From CAWDXG01 sp963822115 (lineage in GTDB: Bacteria > Myxococcota_A > Polyangia > Polyangiales > Polyangiaceae), in contig CAWGGM010000008.1 of assembly GCA_963822115.1 (NCBI GenBank), forward strand, positions 620,001 through 684,000: 64,000 nt of DNA, written 5' to 3'. Under the pieces are notes generated by a model that saw only the letters and a program-made list of their open reading frames with translations, searched no databases and was not told the origin of the DNA. A program made the translations under genes and the position numbers. Positions 25,801-31,903 of this stretch are shown piece by piece (position 1 is the stretch's first letter; each line of letters begins with the position of its first letter).

Positions 25801-26187
25801 GCGTCGCGGCAGCACCGTGATGCGCAGCAGAACGCCGTCGCCTTCAGGCAGCGCTTCGGCGCGCGCCGTCGCGTAGCGACCGGTGTCGGTGAGCTCGCGC
25901 ATGGCACGGCGAGCCGCTTCGATGCTCAGCGGCTCGCCGATGCGCACGCGCTCGAGCTTCACCTTGCGGGCCCAGCGTCCCCCCGCCGTGACGACCTCGA
26001 GGCGCACGATGGGCTTGCCAGCCAGATCGCCGAGCTTGGGTGGGGGCGAAAGCTTCGGGATGGCGCCAGCCGCAGCACCGGTGGCCTGTTCTTCGCCGGG
26101 CTGCTGCGCGACCGCCCGCCCGGTCAGTAGCAGCATCGCCACAAGCCCGACGAGCAGGCCGAGACAGCGGCGGGAAGCGCAGCGCAT
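22828..26187 (-). CDS. Omp85/BamA-family outer-membrane protein
   Basis: The 1119-residue protein has a signal peptide (LGLLVGLVAMLLLTGRAVAQ). About 700 residues of periplasmic POTRA-like repeats follow, recognisable by G-x(n)-F/Y-x-G motifs (LMHLMFEGNRHFDASELEGA, then YDIAFEGNKALYEKQLEEVA, VKGIIIRGAQRTSESLIRGR). The barrel has family signatures: GLRVTFEYGHRNLAGEAIQL, the SIRGF lid motif, and IGPLAFDYGFNVDRVL near the C-terminus, which ends in Phe. It is longer than BamA (about 800) because of extra periplasmic sequence, including a Cys-rich insertion near residues 466-530. Role: insertion of outer-membrane proteins or a TamA-like transport job. It is divergent from the gene at 26283. Confidence 0.85.
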   Translation of the reverse strand: MRCASRRCLGLLVGLVAMLLLTGRAVAQQPGEEQATGAAAGAIPKLSPPPKLGDLAGKPIVRLEVVTAGGRWARKVKLERVRIGEPLSIEAARRAMRELTDTGRYATARAEALPEGDGVLLRITVLPRRIIESVKLLGGVLDEQDTLRAAEVQVGGELTAPELPQIAQRIVAYYARHGFPAAKADIDVIDTDDPMQVVLLITLHPGAPRRLVGRSFALSPQGAPGIEDVLSTYGVGAGDRVDDERLDKADRALEKELRARRWFRATVEHRMLTTKDGGSWLQVVVRAGPLMHLMFEGNRHFDASELEGALELEKSEDRSPTTLAERIKDYYVKRSFLDVEVEPHERGKPGAPIHDLVFVVREHLPVHVVRREYPCLTGSRSPKQVGSEIDSFLSEELPGAGILGSVDPRVVDRVFGPDHPTGARVVPFQLNPWKTYVPEVYDRAIKHLQDLFRSEGYLSAMVGPPQLLRRRCSLRSPPGRCIPVGSRIRPRTTCQYDENGLPLPEPPPNPALVCVPNPAKGVSCEPNVVLHIPIKLGPRTRLYDIAFEGNKALYEKQLEEVAGLSLGDPVSQGELEKARRRVLDAYAEQGYAFAQVETALDFSPDRTRARVRFIISEREQVRVKGIIIRGAQRTSESLIRGRVALEVGQPYRRSDVRKTEERLATLGVFSSVNVGFEDPYVPAREKNVIITVQERLPQYLDIRPGFSTGEGLRVTFEYGHRNLAGEAIQLTLRVQLGYLPNAFILENDVRKKFDELDVGQRLERQNTATVQFPEIGLGPLFPLSVEGVDVRDNSRDYGLTKDAGILTLIFRPSRQFSAQVGGSLEYNTAEIFGNEQKDALQTYVQNNQNLRNAFRVPQGTTLAIAQRIGFTWDRRDNPFDATRGTLLSGSVEHVRANPVGKTAETAGGSTDVFAATTSDFLRFQNQIAGYVRLSKKGLALAASFRWGYNHQLLTPCSDPNATIALGKCSQTYPDRLFFLGGVDSIRGFLQDSLVPEDVAQELLHPSNPAAPLTLNEVVIRGGDFYVNPRLELRIPITKTVQTALFLDTGNLWKDPNKVLENLRLRYAVGTGLRIATPIGPLAFDYGFNVDRVLDQIFPNRKNQRSWEDIGAFHFSIGLF

Positions 26188-26246
26188 CGCTGCCCCATTC
26201 CTACACCAGAAGGCGTGATCCCGGGGAAAACCGCAACAAACGGGCG

Positions 26247-26264
26247 TATCAGCAGGTGCTGATA
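26247..26264. promoter_or_regulatory. Palindromic operator candidate
   Basis: TATCAGCA-GG-TGCTGATA is a perfect 8-bp inverted repeat with a 2-bp spacer. It sits in the 95-bp gap between the divergent Omp85 gene and the gene at 26283, and runs into a -10-like element (TATAGGAT, 26263-26270). It could bind a dimeric repressor. No regulator gene is adjacent. Confidence 0.4.
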
Positions 26265-26282
26265 TAGGATTCGCTCCCGCCG

Positions 26283-27512
26283 ATGGGGAAAAAGGTCAAA
26301 GCCGACAAGTCACCGCCGCGGCGCCGCGGCCGGGTCAAGCAGGCCCTGCTGGGCCTGGGCATCGGAGTGCCTGGACTGGCTCTGGGCCTGTTCATCGCGG
26401 CCAACAGGGTGGAATGGGTCGGGCCGCTGATGGCCGACTCGCTGCGCTCGGTCGTTGGCACCCGGGCGGTCGCCCGGCTGGAGGACTTCGCCTACGGCGT
26501 CGAGGACGACTGGAACCGGGTCTGGAAGAAGAACGACAAGCCGAAGGCCTACTGGCAGGTGCCGAGCGCCCACGAAAGGCCGCGCCACCAGGCGAAGAAG
26601 GTCGCCGACAAGGGTCCGCCGCCGCTGCCGCCCTTCCACCCGAAGGACGTGGGGCCGATGCACAAGAACTGGTCGGCCCCCGGAGACGGCGTCTGGGTCG
26701 CCATCGACGACCCGCGTCATCCCGACGACGACGCCCACATGTTCAAGACGCTCGTCCACCCCGACCAGAACCGCTCGTGGGCGGAGCTGTTCGTGGTGGC
26801 GATCGATCTCAGGCGCACCGAGCTGAAGCTCGTCGCCGGCAGTCGCGAGCCGATCGCCAACACCACCGCGGGCAAGAAGTACGAACGCCCCGCCCTCATC
26901 GCGAAGAATGACCTGCCGAACCTGCTGGCGGCGTTCAACGGCGGCTTCAAGACCGAGCACGGCCACTACGGGATGAAGGTCGACGGCGTCACGCTGCTCG
27001 AGCCGCGCAAGCGCGCCTGCGTCGTCGCCGACTACAAGGACGACACGCTGCGCATCGGCGCGTGGAAGGATCTCGCCGACAGCGCGAGCGACATGCAGTG
27101 GTACCGACAGACCCCGGGCTGCATGTACAACCACGACAAGATGCACGTGGGGCTTCGCAACGAGGACGCGACGGCCTGGGGCGCCACGCTCGACGGCGAC
27201 ACCGTGATCCGCCGCTCCGCCATCGGCATCGACAAGACCGGCAAGATTCTCTACGTCGGCATCTCGAACCACACGTCCGCCCCCGCCATCGCCGAGGGCA
27301 TGCACTTCGCCGGCGCCACCAGCGTGGCGCAGCTCGACGTGAACTGGTCGTACCCGAAGTTCGTGCTGTACCGCCCGGGCGACGACGGCAAGCTCGAGGC
27401 CGAGCCGCTCGCCCAGGGCTTCGAGTTCAGCAAGGACGAGTACATCCGCAAGCGCTCGCGCCGCGACTTCTTCTACCTGGTGCGCAGGGACAACGAGACC
27501 GCACGCAGGTAG
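26283..27512 (+). CDS. Phosphodiester glycosidase (NAGPA/DUF2233) domain protein
   Basis: A single N-terminal TM helix (LLGLGIGVPGLALGLFIAAN) anchors the protein. The C-terminal two thirds match the NAGPA-type phosphodiester glycosidase domain: ELFVVAIDLRRTELKLVAGS, AAFNGGFKTEHGHYGMKVDG, and RSAIGIDKTGKILYVGISN followed by ATSVAQLDVNWSYPKFVLY. This domain in animals uncovers mannose-6-phosphate; bacterial members are thought to act on sugar phosphodiesters of the envelope, substrate unknown. The domain lies outside the cytoplasm. It converges on the response-regulator gene, 80 nt away. Confidence 0.78.
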   Translation: MGKKVKADKSPPRRRGRVKQALLGLGIGVPGLALGLFIAANRVEWVGPLMADSLRSVVGTRAVARLEDFAYGVEDDWNRVWKKNDKPKAYWQVPSAHERPRHQAKKVADKGPPPLPPFHPKDVGPMHKNWSAPGDGVWVAIDDPRHPDDDAHMFKTLVHPDQNRSWAELFVVAIDLRRTELKLVAGSREPIANTTAGKKYERPALIAKNDLPNLLAAFNGGFKTEHGHYGMKVDGVTLLEPRKRACVVADYKDDTLRIGAWKDLADSASDMQWYRQTPGCMYNHDKMHVGLRNEDATAWGATLDGDTVIRRSAIGIDKTGKILYVGISNHTSAPAIAEGMHFAGATSVAQLDVNWSYPKFVLYRPGDDGKLEAEPLAQGFEFSKDEYIRKRSRRDFFYLVRRDNETARR

Positions 27513-27592
27513 GGAGGGTCCTGGCAGCCCCTGCGCCCGCTGCCGCGGCGCGATACCGCCGGCCTTGTCCGCCCCTGCCCCGAGCGGGTCGC

Positions 27593-28957
27593 TCAGTCAT
27601 CCGCGCGCACACCGAGGTTCTTCATCAGCCGCGCGAGATAGGGCTGCGTCAGTCCCAGACGTTTCGCGGCGCGGGTCTGGTGGCCGTTCTCGGCGCGGAG
27701 CGCGCCACGCAGGATGGCGCGTTTCGCCGCCGCCACGGCATCGCGATAGCCGGCGCCCTCGGGCAACCCAGCCGAGCCGGGCTCGGGCCCCCGGTCGTGC
27801 AGCTCCTCGGGCAGGTCGTCGGCGGTGATGCTCTCCCCCGCGCCGAGCACGATCGCGCGCTCGAGGACATTGGCCAGCTCGCGGACGTTGCCGGGCCAGG
27901 CGTAGTCTTCGAGTAGAGCAGCGGCCTGCTCGTCGAGGCCTGGCACCCCCCGGCCGGCCTCGCCCGCGAAGCGCAGCAGAAAATGCGTGGCAAGAGGCCG
28001 GATGTCCTCGCGCCGATCGCGGAGCGCGGGCAGGCGCAGGGCGACCACCTTCACGCGGTAGTACAGGTCCTGACGGAACTCGCCGGTTCTCACTGCGCCT
28101 TTGAGGTCGCGGTTCGTCGCGGCGATGACCCGCACATCGGCCTGCAGAGTGCGCGTGCCGCCCACCCGCTCGAACTCGCGTTCCTGCAGCACGCGCAGGA
28201 GCTTCGCCTGCAACGAGGGGTCGAGCTCGCCTATTTCATCGAGGAAGAGCGTCCCGCCTGCGGCCGTCTCCAGCCGACCGGGGCGCGCCCGGACGGCCCC
28301 TGTGAACGCCCCCTTCTCGTGGCCGAACAGCTCGCTCTCCAGAAGCTCCGCGCTCAAGGCCGCGCAATTGACCGCAACAAACGGGCCTTCACGTCGGAGG
28401 GAAACGGCATGGATCCTCCTCGCCAGCACCTCCTTGCCGGTGCCGCTCTCTCCCTCAAGCAGCACGGTCGCGTCCGACCGGGCAGCGCGCTCGGCGAGTC
28501 CCACGATCTCGCGCATGCCGCTCGATCCGCCGACCACCAGATGATGTCGCGCCGCGATCTCGCCGCGCAACACGCCGACATCGCGACGCAGCCGTTCGGT
28601 CTCCAGGGCCTTCGCGATGACGTGCTCGAGATGTGCGGCTTCGAACGGCTTGCACACGAAATCATAGGCGCCGGCCTTCATGGCGCGCACCGCCGCTTCG
28701 ATGCTGCCGTGAGCCGTGATGACGATGAACAGGGGCGCCTCGCGGCGCCCGGCTATCCCGTCGAGCAGGGTCAGACCGTCGATCTCGGGCATCTGCAGGT
28801 CGAGCAGCACGAGATCGGGTCCAGAGCGCTCGATCAGGGCAAGCGCTTCGCGACCGTTTTCCGCGACCTCGACTTCATGGCCGGCCCGCGTGAGGCGATC
28901 CTGGACGATCTTGCGGATGGCGTGATCGTCGTCCGCGACCACCAGCCTGGCCATCAC
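27593..28957 (-). CDS. NtrC-type response regulator, sigma-54 activator
   Basis: Domains in order: receiver (4-120) with the acidic pocket VVADDDHAIR and phospho-acceptor Asp in LVLLDLQMPEIDG; AAA+ domain with Walker A GESGTGKE, an intact sigma-54 contact loop HEKGAFTGAVRA, and Walker B GGTLFLDEIGELD; C-terminal Fis-type helix-turn-helix (GHQTRAAKRLGLTQPYLARL). All elements needed to activate sigma-54 promoters are present. The start overlaps the end of the histidine kinase gene (ATGA), so the kinase is its cognate partner. A good sigma-54 promoter with paired upstream palindromes lies on the far side of this operon (30525-30620), the obvious target. Confidence 0.92.
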   Translation of the reverse strand: MMARLVVADDDHAIRKIVQDRLTRAGHEVEVAENGREALALIERSGPDLVLLDLQMPEIDGLTLLDGIAGRREAPLFIVITAHGSIEAAVRAMKAGAYDFVCKPFEAAHLEHVIAKALETERLRRDVGVLRGEIAARHHLVVGGSSGMREIVGLAERAARSDATVLLEGESGTGKEVLARRIHAVSLRREGPFVAVNCAALSAELLESELFGHEKGAFTGAVRARPGRLETAAGGTLFLDEIGELDPSLQAKLLRVLQEREFERVGGTRTLQADVRVIAATNRDLKGAVRTGEFRQDLYYRVKVVALRLPALRDRREDIRPLATHFLLRFAGEAGRGVPGLDEQAAALLEDYAWPGNVRELANVLERAIVLGAGESITADDLPEELHDRGPEPGSAGLPEGAGYRDAVAAAKRAILRGALRAENGHQTRAAKRLGLTQPYLARLMKNLGVRADD

Positions 28958-30045
28958 ACGGCTCCAAGCACCGGCAGCTTCCTGAGCGTCGCTTCGCGCG
29001 GAAGTCGCACCCGGAAGACGCTGCCACGACCGACCTGGCTGGCAACTGTTATGTCCCCGCCATGCAGCCGGACCAGGTTGCGCGCGATGGACAGACCCAG
29101 GCCGGTGCCGGGCTTGCCGGACGAGCCGCGATAGTAGCGTTCGAACAGCCGGGGCAGATCCTCCGCGGGAATGCCCTTGCCCGTATCCTCGACCGCGACC
29201 TCCACGGCCTCCTGTTCCGGCTTGACCTCGATGCTGATCCGCCCCTCGTCGTCGGTGTACTTGAGCGCGTTGGAGACCAGGTTCTCGACGGCCCGCCGCA
29301 GCTTGTCGCGATCCGCGACCACACGCGCGTCGCAGCCACGCACCTCGAGCCGGATATGGCGCTCGCGGGCGAGCGGCTGCAGGCTCGCGACGATCTCCGA
29401 CACGACCGAGCAGACATCGAGCGGCGCCGCTTCGAGCTCCACCTGTCCGGCTTGCAGTCGCGCCGACCGCAAGAGCTCGTTGACCGTTCGCGCAAGTCTC
29501 ACGCTGTGGTCACGCACGATCTCGACGTACTCCCTCTGGTCGGAAGACAGCGGTCCCGCAATGCCGTCGAGCAGGTTGGCCGCGGCGCCCTGGATGGCGG
29601 TGAGCGGGGTGCGCAGATCGTGGGTGACGTTCTCGACCAGCGCCTCCCGCATGCAGTCGGTTTCAAGCAGCTCCAGGTTGGTGCTGGCCAGCTCGCGGTT
29701 GGCTTCGCGGAGCTCTCGCGTCGCGTCGGCCACCGCCTGCTCCAGCTTCTCGGCATGCTGGCGCAGGGCGTACTCGCTGTAGATGAGTCGGTCCGTGCGG
29801 CGGTGGTTGGAAAGCCCCTCGGCGATGACCAGCGCGATCAAACCGAGCGACACAGCACTCTGCGCCCAGCCCGCGGGCACGACCAGGGTCGAGAGCGCAA
29901 GAATGACCAGGCCGAAGGACAGCACGCTCGACTGCCAGGCGTAGCAGCTACCGAGCTTCAGATTGCAGACGGAGCAGCGGCCGTAGGCCTGCCGCCGCAG
30001 ATTGCGGCGCAGGACGCAGTTATTGTTGATCGTCAACGTCGACAT
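28954..30045 (-). CDS. Sensor histidine kinase with N-terminal Cys cluster
   Basis: Residues 10-34 contain four cysteines (Cys10, Cys24, Cys27, Cys34; YGRCSVCNLKLGSCYAW) before two hydrophobic segments (VLSFGLVILALSTLVVPAGW and AVSLGLIALVIAEGL). A coiled coil (YALRQHAEKLEQAVADATRE) leads to the HisKA domain with VTHDLRTPL (phospho-accepting His) and an HATPase domain with N (ENLVSNALKYTDD), DTGKGIP and GTGLGLSIA. There is no large periplasmic sensor domain, so the Cys cluster or membrane segments probably sense the signal, for example a metal, metalloid or redox change. It overlaps the gene at 30514 by 26 nt and the regulator gene by 4 nt. Confidence 0.88.
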   Translation of the reverse strand: MSTLTINNNCVLRRNLRRQAYGRCSVCNLKLGSCYAWQSSVLSFGLVILALSTLVVPAGWAQSAVSLGLIALVIAEGLSNHRRTDRLIYSEYALRQHAEKLEQAVADATRELREANRELASTNLELLETDCMREALVENVTHDLRTPLTAIQGAAANLLDGIAGPLSSDQREYVEIVRDHSVRLARTVNELLRSARLQAGQVELEAAPLDVCSVVSEIVASLQPLARERHIRLEVRGCDARVVADRDKLRRAVENLVSNALKYTDDEGRISIEVKPEQEAVEVAVEDTGKGIPAEDLPRLFERYYRGSSGKPGTGLGLSIARNLVRLHGGDITVASQVGRGSVFRVRLPREATLRKLPVLGAV

Positions 30046-30514
30046 CGCATGCTCCTTCCGGAGTGCCGCGCAGGGCGCCCACGCGCACGAGAAGATCCCG
30101 ACCCAGCACGTAGTAGCCGCATCCCGCGCAGAACCCGACGGTTGCGGAGAGAATGCACGATGCAGCCGGCGCGGCGATCAGGATGCGGCCGAGCAACGGA
30201 ACGCTCGACCAACGGATCAACGCGCCGGCGACCAGCAGCACCGTGCAACTGATAGCGGCGGCGCCGCGCGCGCCGCCGGAGTCGAAATAGAGATTGCCGA
30301 GCCGATCGGCCGGCATGCGGCGATCGAACGCCTGCCAGGCGAGCGCGATCGGCGCGAAAATCGGCGAGATCACCTGCATGGCCAGAAGCGCGAACGCCAC
30401 GTAACCCGGACGCAGATCGTGGGAGACAAAGGTCGCCACAAGCAGGAGCCCCTCGACCATCCGCTCTGCGCGCATCGCGTAGCTGCGCTCGAGACGTTCT
30501 CGAAGCGCGGTCAT
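30020..30514 (-). CDS. DUF4395-like integral membrane protein
   Basis: I chose the ATG at 30514 (MTALRERLERSYAM). The ATG at 30526 lies inside the palindrome at 30525-30540, which makes it a poor start. Four hydrophobic segments are visible: GLLLVATFVSHDL, YVAFALLAMQVISPIFAPIA, AAISCTVLLVAGALIRW and LIAAPAASCILSATVGF. The C-terminal GFCAGCGYYVLGRDLLVRV has the Cys pair and aromatic pattern of DUF4395 proteins, which often accompany sulfur-transfer and thiol genes. The gene overlaps the kinase gene, so membrane protein, kinase and regulator form one operon. It may bring the signal to the kinase. Confidence 0.6.
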   Translation of the reverse strand: MTALRERLERSYAMRAERMVEGLLLVATFVSHDLRPGYVAFALLAMQVISPIFAPIALAWQAFDRRMPADRLGNLYFDSGGARGAAAISCTVLLVAGALIRWSSVPLLGRILIAAPAASCILSATVGFCAGCGYYVLGRDLLVRVGALRGTPEGACDVDVDDQQ

Positions 30515-30524
30515 CGGCCCGATC

Positions 30525-30540
30525 ATATCCGATCGGACAT
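30525..30540. promoter_or_regulatory. Activator-binding palindrome, proximal to the leftward operon
   Basis: ATATCCGATCGGACAT matches the perfect palindrome at 30551 except for one base in the left arm. It lies 10 nt upstream of the leftward start codon (30514) and is centred about 100 bp upstream of the predicted sigma-54 start site. It could serve both activation of the rightward operon and autoregulation of the leftward one. Confidence 0.65.
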
Positions 30541-30550
30541 CGGTGCGCTC

Positions 30551-30566
30551 ATGTCCGATCGGACAT
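30551..30566. promoter_or_regulatory. Perfect 16-bp palindrome, upstream activator site
   Basis: ATGTCCGATCGGACAT is a perfect palindrome, centred 26 bp from its near copy at 30525 and about 74 bp upstream of the predicted sigma-54 start site. A further half site (TTGTCCG) follows at about 30570. This is the usual position for NtrC-type activator sites; the regulator at 27593 is the likely binder. Confidence 0.7.
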
Positions 30567-30606
30567 GATTGTCCGCGAAATTGCCTGGAAGTCCTTGTTT
30601 CCGTTC

Positions 30607-30620
30607 GGCACGCAATCTGC
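30607..30620 (+). promoter_or_regulatory. Sigma-54 promoter (-24/-12)
   Basis: GGCACGCAATCTGC has the invariant GG (30607-30608) and GC (30619-30620) exactly 12 bp apart, and GGCACG-N4-CTGCA matches the TGGCACG-N4-TTGCA consensus except at the first base and one T. Transcription should begin near 30632, 22 nt before the DsrE-like start codon. Confidence 0.75.
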
Positions 30621-30653
30621 ACACAGCCAGGACCAGCACAAAGGAGGCCAACA

Positions 30654-31016
30654 ATGAGCGAACGGAAGCTGGTCGTCATGATCACGCACGGAACCGATCA
30701 CGAGCTGTCTTCAGTCGGATTCACGATTGCCAACGGGGGCTTGACCGCCGGACTCGATGTGTACGTCTTCCTGACCAGCGCGGGAGTCGATCTGGCGCGG
30801 CGGCGCGCGATCGACACCACGCATGTGGAACCGCTCGAGCCTCTGGCCGGTCTGGTGTCCGATTTTCTCCGGAGGGGCGGAACCCTGTGGGCCTGCACAC
30901 CGTGCGTAAAGGCGCGCGGCTACACGCAGGACCATCTGCTCGAAGGCACCACGATCGTGGGCGCCAGCGCCATGCACGAACAGATCAAGGACGGCGCCGC
31001 AACGCTTTCGTTCTGA
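30654..31016 (+). CDS. DsrE-family protein
   Basis: The 120-residue protein starts at 30654 with AAGGAGG 6 nt upstream. It has the DsrE fold pattern: KLVVMITHGTD, then GLTAGLDVYVFLTSAGVDLA, a Cys motif WACTPCVKARGY (Cys81, Cys84), and IVGASAMHEQIKDGAATLSF. DsrE-type proteins carry or transfer sulfur or reduced chalcogens through such cysteines. It is the first gene after the sigma-54 promoter; 13 nt downstream begins the predicted selenoprotein methyltransferase. The TGA at its end has no coding continuation or hairpin, so it is a real stop. Substrate unknown. Confidence 0.82.
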   Translation: MSERKLVVMITHGTDHELSSVGFTIANGGLTAGLDVYVFLTSAGVDLARRRAIDTTHVEPLEPLAGLVSDFLRRGGTLWACTPCVKARGYTQDHLLEGTTIVGASAMHEQIKDGAATLSF

Positions 31017-31029
31017 AGGGAGGACGCAG

Positions 31030-31809
31030 ATGGCCACGTCATGCCCGATCGGCCTCGACCGGAACGCGCTGCGCGACGAGGTGAGCTCCATCTATGCGCG
31101 CGTCGCTGAAGATCCGGACGGAGAGTTCCACTTCCATCGTGGCGCGACCTACGCCGTGGAGTTTCTCGGCTACGACGCCGCAGAACTGTCCGCGCTGCCG
31201 CCCGAGACCACAGCGTCGTTCGCCGGCGTCGCCAATCCGCTGTCGCTCGCGGCGCCCGAACCGGGCTCGACAGTGCTGGACATCGGCTGCGGCGCCGGGA
31301 TGGACCTGCTCCTCGCGGCGCGCCGCGTAGGTCCGGATGGGCGCGCCATCGGCGTCGACATGACTCCAGCGATGGCCGACAGGGCCCGCGCCTCGGCCCG
31401 GGCCGCCGGCCTCGGCAACGTCAACGTCCGCCGCGGCGATGCACTCTCGCTGCCCGTCGACGACGGCAGCATCAACGTCGTGATTTCCAACGGTGTGCTG
31501 AACCTGACCCCGGACAAGGAAAGAGCGTACTCGGAGATCTTCCGCGTGCTCGCACCGGGCGGGCGCGTGCAGCTCGGCGACATTGTCGTTCCCCGCGAGC
31601 TGAGCGAGGACACGCGCAACAATATCGATCTCTGGACCGGGTGAATTGGCGGTGCTCTGCCGGAGGCAGAGCTAGTCCTCGTGCTGGGGCGCGCGGGCTT
31701 TTCCGACGCCGAGATCCTCCAGCGGTTCGACTGCTTCCGCGGAACCTCGAAGGAGAGGATTGCGCACAAGCTCGGCGTGCAGGGCCTCGGATTCAGCGCG
31801 CACAAGTGA
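31030..31809 (+). CDS. ArsM-like SAM methyltransferase, predicted selenoprotein (Sec205)
   Basis: GGGAGG precedes the ATG. The 259-residue reading has SAM motif I VLDIGCGAGMD (82-92), IGVDMTP, NVRRGDALSLPVDD, VVISNGVLNLTPDK and FRVLAPGGRVQLGDIVV, close to arsenite-methyltransferase-like enzymes. The TGA at 31642 follows NNIDLWTG; relatives have Cys there (WTGC or WAGC followed by I-x-G-A-L). Reading through in the same frame gives IGGALPEAELVLVLGRAGFS, then ILQRFDCFRGTSKERIAHKL, matching the family's C-terminus to a TGA at 31807. A hairpin at 31654-31672 fits a bacterial SECIS. Without recoding, the product would be a 204-residue truncated enzyme. Selenium genes are not in the window, so recoding is inference from sequence. 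Confidence 0.8.
31654..31672 (+). other. Putative bacterial SECIS element
   Basis: GCTCTGCC-GGA-GGCAGAGC is a perfect 8-bp stem with a 3-nt loop that starts with G. The loop begins 17 nt after the in-frame TGA (31642-31644). Bacterial SECIS elements lie just downstream of the UGA, inside the coding region, with roughly 16-37 nt to a short apical loop that has a G in its first two positions. All of these hold here. Confidence 0.75.
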
Positions 31810-31903
31810 GGCAGCGCGGCGGGCCGGCGCCATGCCGCGCGCACGCCGCCCTGCCGCCCTGCGCGCGCTCGTGCGCCAGCGCACGGCGCGCTAGGCTCCG
31901 GCC

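Noticed and set aside
30890..31018. Second selenocysteine in the DsrE-like protein
   Set aside because: The motif reads CTPCVKARGY with sense codons throughout, and the terminal TGA has neither coding continuation nor a SECIS-like hairpin.
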